Source: Symbiodinium natans
Lineage: Eukaryota; Sar; Dinophyceae; Suessiales; Symbiodiniaceae
DNA length: 64,000 nucleotides
Direction: 5' to 3'
Assembly (NCBI GenBank): GCA_905221605.1
Contig: CAJNDS010000259.1
Location: 121,568-185,567, forward strand
Numbering within the stretch: the stretch's first letter is position 1; the number at the start of each line of letters is the position of its first letter. The notes below the pieces were generated by a model. It saw only the letters and a program-made list of their open reading frames with translations, was not told the DNA's origin and ran no database searches. Below, piece after piece: positions 58,533-64,000 of this stretch. Made by a program: the position numbers and the translations under genes.

Positions 58533-60116
58533 ACTGTGGAGGTCACTTCGGCTTCCCTACCTTTTGGAGTTGATTTCTTGCCCTCTTCTTGTGTCTCCAA
58601 ATCCACACACCTTTCACCACCTACACACTTCCACACTTGAACAGCCAGCAGAACCCAGCCGACATACACGCAAACGCACACCACCCACGAAAGCCACTTT
58701 GCACCCACATAATGACACACACCACACTCCATGACACACACGACTCTGCCAAAACGCCGACAACCACAACACACCCATTCACAATGAAAAAAACAAGGTA
58801 AATACACACAGACACTGTTTTTTGATTTGGTGTCACTTCTGAAACTCCATGCGTGACCACCCTTTACCTACACACTGAAGCTTTCCTTGCACACTAAAGC
58901 CAAAGACATGCACCCGCAAACCAACCCACTTTGCAACCACAATGCTCACACACACACAACACTCTTGCACATGCACACTCAGAAAAAACAGCCGAAACCA
59001 CAAAATGCACATTCTTATGGATCTCTTAAGTTCCGATTGCAATTTTTTTCACTGTCTTTCTGGTTAATCGACAGCTTACAGGGCTGGCAGCACTTACCAA
59101 AACACTTGCTGAACGATCTGTTTGTGTTTTAGTTCAGGGCGGTTTCTCGAAACTCTCTCTTTCTGAAGCTTGCAACTTAACCGAGAGATCATTCCAACAA
59201 AAAACAAAGAAAACATCAAGCAAAAAGCAAGAGAAAAATTCTGTTCAGACGGGCAAAGGCAATTTTGAACTGAAAAAAAAGAGTGTTGCTGTGCATGAAT
59301 CTGCTGCTGAATCTGAAAAAAGTTGTCGAAGTTTCATGAATCTGGCTTCTTTCCAGTGTTTTCTCGATTTCTCCAAAGTTCAAAAAGAAAAACCAATGTT
59401 TTTGCAGTTCTTGCTCACATTGAAAAAAAAATCACACTGACCTCTTCTCATTCATGGCCAGAATTACTTAAGAGTCGCAGCCTCGATTTTCCATTCCATT
59501 CGACTTTTTTGACAAAGCTTCGATTGCGTTCTCTTGTCTTTGATTTTCCAAAATGGCCAAACAGAAATTCAAGGCACACTGAAATTTGACAGAAGATTGA
59601 GAAACTCTGCTTTCTTTCAGGCTGGGTGCCCTTCTTTGTCTTTCGCAATTCTTCCCTGGATTCAGCACCATTCAACGAATTTTCAAAATTTCTGAAGTCT
59701 CCGAAAATGTTGAAAAAAACCCTCAAAATCAACACTTGATCAGTTAAATTTGTTGAATTTACTCTGGTGTTTCGCTCGCTTCGCTCGCACTTATTCACAT
59801 TCTGGTAATACACTTTGCAATTTTCAAGTGGTTTGGCTTGGGCGTCGCGCGCAACCTTAACGAATTAACACCACGGTTGAACTCGTCTCGTCCTGCAGTT
59901 GATTTCTGTCCAAACGGCACTGTCAGAGGCTTTTAAAAACACTTGTTTCAAAGCATTGAACTTTTCCAAGCTGTTTCCACCGATGTTGACTCTGCACCCT
60001 TCTTTTATCCTCTTCTGCCTTCAGGCCTTGCACCAAAACCTGGAGAATCTGAAACCCAAGATGAGGGGCAGCAAAGTTGATCGAAAAGGTAGGGAAGCTC
60101 CAGTGACCTCCACAGT
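58533..60116. mobile_element. TIR-bounded segment, array unit 1
   Basis: Bounded by 31-bp inverted repeats at 58533-58563 (ACTGTGGAGGTCACTTCGGC...) and 60086-60116. The outer 15 bp are a perfect inverse match and 27-28 of 31 match overall, with weaker similarity extending inwards ~30 bp. The left boundary coincides with the point where similarity to the other units begins. No transposase is visible, so a non-autonomous DNA element is one reading. See findings for an exon-based alternative. Confidence 0.5.
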
Positions 60117-60606
60117 TAGAGAAAGTTCCGGTTCCAAACAAGTTCACACTTTGCCGCCTTGCTGCCTGCTGTTCTAATTTTGGGGGAAGACTGACACAGG
60201 ACTTAGACTGGAACCGACTGAGAGGCTTATTTGTTTTACTCGCAACGAGGAGCTGTGAAAGCCAGATCTGGCTTCCCGTGTGTGAAAAAAACGCCACAAC
60301 TGGGCCCAAAAATGGCTCCTAAACTTGGGTTCCAATTTGAGGCTCCAACCTGGGTGGCCTTGTATGTTCACACAGGAAATCCAAAATCTAGGGCCCGTTT
60401 TCGGTGCCCAGAATTGAGCTGCTTTTGGAACCCATTTGAGTTCAATAATAATTGAAATCAACTCACAGACAAACAAGATTTTTTCTATTCGATACTGTTT
60501 GCATCAAGGAAAACAAAAAACGCCGTCGATACGCGTGTTCTTGGCTTGCTAAACTTGTCTTTAGCTGGCATTCAAGACAAAGCAGTCTTGCATTGTTCTT
60601 TCTCGC
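60117..60606. other. Spacer between TIR-bounded segments
   Basis: 490 bp, matched by 62199-62691 (493 bp) at ~95% by eye. No coding sequence recognised; contains a weak inverted similarity to neither flank. It is part of the tandem unit. Confidence 0.6.
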
Positions 60607-62198
60607 ACTGTGGAGGTCACTTCGGCTTCCCTACCTTTTTGGGGTTGATTCCTTGCCCTCTTTTTGTCTCTCCAAATCCACACACCTTTCACCACCCGCA
60701 TACTTCCACACTTGAACAGCCAGCAGAACCCAGCCGACATACACGCAAACACACGAAGCCACTTTGCACCCACAAAATAACACACACCCACACTCCATGA
60801 CACACACGACTCTCTTACCCACAAAACGTCGAAACCACAACACACCACACCCATTTACAATGAAACCCAAGTGAACACACAAAGACACCACTGCAAGGTG
60901 TCACTTCTAAGACTCCATGCCTCACCACCCTTTCCTTGCACACTGAAGCCAAAGACATGCACCCGCAAACCAACCCACTTTGCAACCACAAATGCTCACA
61001 CACACACATCCACAACTCTTGCACATACACCTCAGAAAACAGCCAAAACCACAACACGCACATTCTCATTCTCATGAATATCTTTCAGTTCCGACTGCGA
61101 TTTTTTTCACTCTTTCTGGTCAATTGACAGCTTGCCAGGCTAACAGCACTCACCAAAACACTTGGTAAACGATCTGTTTGTGTTTTGGTTCTGGGGTTTC
61201 TCGGAACTCTCTCTCTGAAAGCTTGCAACTAAAACCGAGAGATCATACGAAAAAAAAACAAAGAAAACAGCAAACAAAAAAAGCAAGAAAAAATCTGCTC
61301 ATCTAGTAGTACGGACAAAGACACAGAGCTCATTTGAACTGACAAAAAAACAACAAAAAATGTTTGCTGTGTATAAATCTTCTGCTGACTCTGAGAAAAT
61401 TGTCCAGTTTTCACGACTGGATTCCAGTTGGTTTTTCTCGATTCTCAAAGTTTCAAAAAAAACATTGGAAAAAAACTTTTTCACACTACTCTCACTATGC
61501 CAGACCAACTTGAAAGTCCCGCCCAGCCTCGAGTTCCTTCCAGTTTCGACGTTTTTTTTTGACAAAGCTTTGACTGGGTTCTCTTGTCTTTGATTTTCCA
61601 AACAAACAGAAATTTAAGGACAGAAAATAAACTCTGCCTTTCTGGCTGGAGTGCCCTCAATTCTTTGTCTTTCGTTTTGGTTGCGTGTTGCAATTCTTCC
61701 CTGGATTCAGCACCATTCAACGAATTTTCAAAATTTCTAAAGTTTCCGAAAAATGTTGAAAAACCCTCAAAATCAACACTTAATCAGTTAAATTTGTTAA
61801 ATTTACTCTGGTGTTTCGCTCGCTTCGCTCGCACTTATTCACATTCTGGAAATACACTTTGCAATTTTCAAGTGGTTTGGCTTGGGCGTCGCGCGCAACC
61901 TTAACGAATCAACACCACGGTTGAACTCGTCTCGTCCTGCAGTTGATTTCTGTCCAAACGGCACTGTCAGAGGCTTTCAAAAACACTTGTTTCAAAGCAT
62001 TGAACTTTTCCAAGCTGCAGTTTCCACCGAGCCATTTAAAAAAACATGTTGCATTTTCAAGTGTTCTTGTTGACTCTGCACCCTTCTTTCTCCTCTTCTG
62101 CCTTCAGGCCTTGCACCAAAACCTGGAGAATCTGAAACCCAAGATGAGGGGCAGCAAAATTGATCGAAAGGTAGGGAAGCTCCAGTGACCTCCACAGT
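60607..62198. mobile_element. TIR-bounded segment, array unit 2
   Basis: Same 31-bp inverted repeats as unit 1 at 60607-60637 and 62168-62198, total 1,592 bp. The interior aligns to unit 1 throughout, with indels such as an extra ~40 bp near 62.03 kb. Confidence 0.5.
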
Positions 62199-62691
62199 TA
62201 GAGAGAGTTCCGGTTCCAAACAAGTTCACACTTTGCCGCCTTGCTGCCTGCTGTTCTAATTTTGGGGGAAGACTGACACAAGATTTAGACTGGAACCGAC
62301 TGCGAGGCTTATTTGTTTTACTCGCCACGAAAAGCTGTGAAAGCCAGATCTGGCTTCCCGTGTGTGTGAAAAAAACGCCGCAACTGGGCCCAAAAATGGC
62401 TCCTAAACTTGGGTTCCAAATTTGAGGCTCCAACCTGGGTGGCCTTGTATGTTTACACAGGAAATCCAATCTAGGGCCCGTTTTCGGTGCCCAGAATTGA
62501 GCTGCTTTTTGGAACCCATTTGAGTTTAATAATAATTGAAATCAACTTGCAGACAAACAAGATTTTTTCTGTTCGATACTGTTTGCATCAAGGAAAACAA
62601 AAAAACGCCGTCGATACGCGTGTTCTTGGCTTGCTAAACTTGTCTTTAGCTGGCATTCAAGACAAAGCAGTCTTGCATTGTTCTTTCTCGC

Positions 62692-64000
62692 ACTGTGGAG
62701 GTCACTTCGGCTTCCCTACCTTTTTGGGGTTGATTTCTTGCCCTCTTTTTGTCTCTCCAAATCCACACACCTTTCACCACCCGCATACTTCCACACTTGA
62801 ACAGCCAGCAGAACCCAGCCGACATACACGCAAACACACGAAGCCACTTTGCACCCACAAAATGACACACACCCACACTCCATGACACACACGACTCTCT
62901 GACCCACAAAACGTCGAACTACAACCACACACACCCATTCACAATGAAACCCAAGTGAACACCAACCCAAAGAAAAAATGAAAAAAACCAGACAACCACT
63001 GCAGGTGTCCCACTTCTAAGACTCATGCCTCACCCCCCTTTCCTTGCCACACTGAGCCACAGACATGCACCGCAAACCACCCCTTTGCACCACAAATGCT
63101 CACACAACCACACTCCACAACTCCTTGCAACATACACCCTCAGAAATACACCAAAACACAACACGCAACATTCTCTTCTCATGAATATCTTTTCAGTTTT
63201 CCGAACTGCGTTTTTTTATCTTTCTGGTTCCCATTGGACACTTGCCAGGCTAACGCACTCACCAAAACACTTGTAAAAAAAAAAAAACGATCTGTTTGTG
63301 TTTTAGTTCAGGGCGGTTTCTGGAAACTCTCTCTCTGAAGCTTGCAACTGAACCGAGAGATCATTCCAACAAAAAACAAAGAAAACAAAAAGCAAAAAGC
63401 AAGAGAAAAAAATTCTTTCTCATTACGGACCAAAGACACAGAGGCAATTTTGAAAAACTGAAAAACCAACAAAAAAAAAAAAAATGTTTGCTGTGTATAC
63501 AATTCTGCTGCTAAATCTAAAGAACATTGTCCAAGTTTTACGACTGGATTCCAGTGTTTTCTCGATTTCTCCAAAGTTCAAAAAAAAACATTGAAAAAAA
63601 AACATATTACACTAACCTCTCATCATGGCCAGACCGACTTGAGAGTCGCCTAGCCTCGTTTTCCTTCCATTCGATTTTTTTGACAAAGCTTTGGGGTTCT
63701 CATGTCTTTGATTTCCAAAATGGCCAAACACAAATTCAAGGACAGAAAAGAAACTCTGCTTTCCTGGCTGGGGTGCCCTCAATTCTTTGTCTTTCGTTTT
63801 GGTTGCGTGTTGCAATTCTTCCCTGGATTCAGCACCATTCAACGAATTTTCAAAATTTCTAAAGTTTCCGAAAAATGTTGAAAAACCCTCAAAATCAACA
63901 CTTAATCAGTTAAATTTGTTGAATTTACTCTGGTGTTTCGCTTGCTTCGCTCGCACTTATTCACATTCTGGAAATACACTTTGCAATTTTCAAGTGGTTT
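62692..64000. mobile_element. TIR-bounded segment, array unit 3 (cut by window end)
   Basis: Left inverted repeat at 62692-62722; the right end lies beyond the window. The interior carries many single-base indels relative to units 1 and 2, especially 62.95-63.25 kb. Confidence 0.5.

Larger units (their letters stand above)
58533..64000. repeat. AT-rich tandem array, ~2.08-kb units (2.6 copies, runs off the window)
   Basis: The unit landmark GGTCACTTCGGCTTCCCTAC occurs at 58541, 60615 and 62700 (periods 2,074 and 2,085 bp). Another landmark, TCGCTCGCTTCGCTCGCAC (third copy TCGCTTGC...), recurs near 59.77, 61.82 and 63.94 kb. Units differ by point changes and small indels, with the third copy carrying more single-base indels. 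Base composition is T/A-rich with CA-rich stretches, unlike the GC-richer DNA to the left. No long open frame is conserved between copies. Confidence 0.92.

Noticed and set aside
58533-64000. Plastid minicircle or bacterial contamination
   Set aside because: No plastid or bacterial genes; the array joins directly to dinoflagellate-type mobile-element sequence, and its T/A-rich, non-coding content does not fit either.

Overview
The window looks like nuclear DNA of a dinoflagellate, probably Suessiales/Symbiodiniaceae-like; the exact genus cannot be read from it. The evidence is: (1) two conserved genes broken into many tiny exons whose introns begin with GC, GA or GT and whose acceptors are almost all AG followed by G, the unusual splice signature described for dinoflagellates; (2) many blocks of the TTTAGGG heptamer (the plant/algal/dinoflagellate telomere unit) scattered inside the sequence and inside introns; (3) dispersed copies of a motif close to the dinoflagellate spliced leader; (4) very low coding density and abundant simple repeats and minisatellites.

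Layout. 1-11.6 kb: no gene I can support. About 11.6-15.1 kb, minus strand: COX11, the mitochondrial copper chaperone for cytochrome c oxidase, read from nine exon pieces, with telomere-like repeats in one intron; its 5' end, one internal exon and the 3' end are unresolved. 15.1-26.8 kb: non-coding as far as I can see, with telomere-like blocks, a small inverted-repeat element, a GT microsatellite and a 69-bp duplication. 26.8-27.5 kb, minus: exon-like pieces of an unidentified gene. 28.5-36.6 kb, minus: a complete DEAH-box helicase of the PRP43/DHX15 family, which I could assemble by hand into 36 exons (2,232 nt, 743 codons plus stop, no frameshift). 37-40 kb, minus: exon-like stretches of an unidentified gene. 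40.8-50.1 kb: repeat land (TAG microsatellite, several minisatellites, TATATG array, degenerate 75-90 bp array).

51-58.4 kb is mobile-element territory. On the minus strand lies a decayed zinc-finger protein followed by a decayed phospholipase-D-like domain. On the plus strand lies a 5'-truncated, frameshifted non-LTR retrotransposon: reverse transcriptase, a series of C2H2-like fingers, a charged helical region, a PCNA-interacting-peptide-like motif and a ubiquitin-specific-protease (USP) domain with recognisable Cys and His boxes. 58.5-64 kb is an AT-rich tandem array of ~2.08-kb units, each carrying 31-bp inverted repeats that bound ~1.59 kb.

The recognised genes are housekeeping (splicing/ribosome-assembly helicase; respiratory-chain assembly) and lie on the same strand, as is common in dinoflagellate gene clusters. 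The unusual biology lies in the gene architecture (introns as reservoirs of telomere repeats and inverted minisatellites, exons of 14-20 nt) and in the composite retrotransposon with a deubiquitinase-like domain. All assignments are from reading the sequence; no database search was run.
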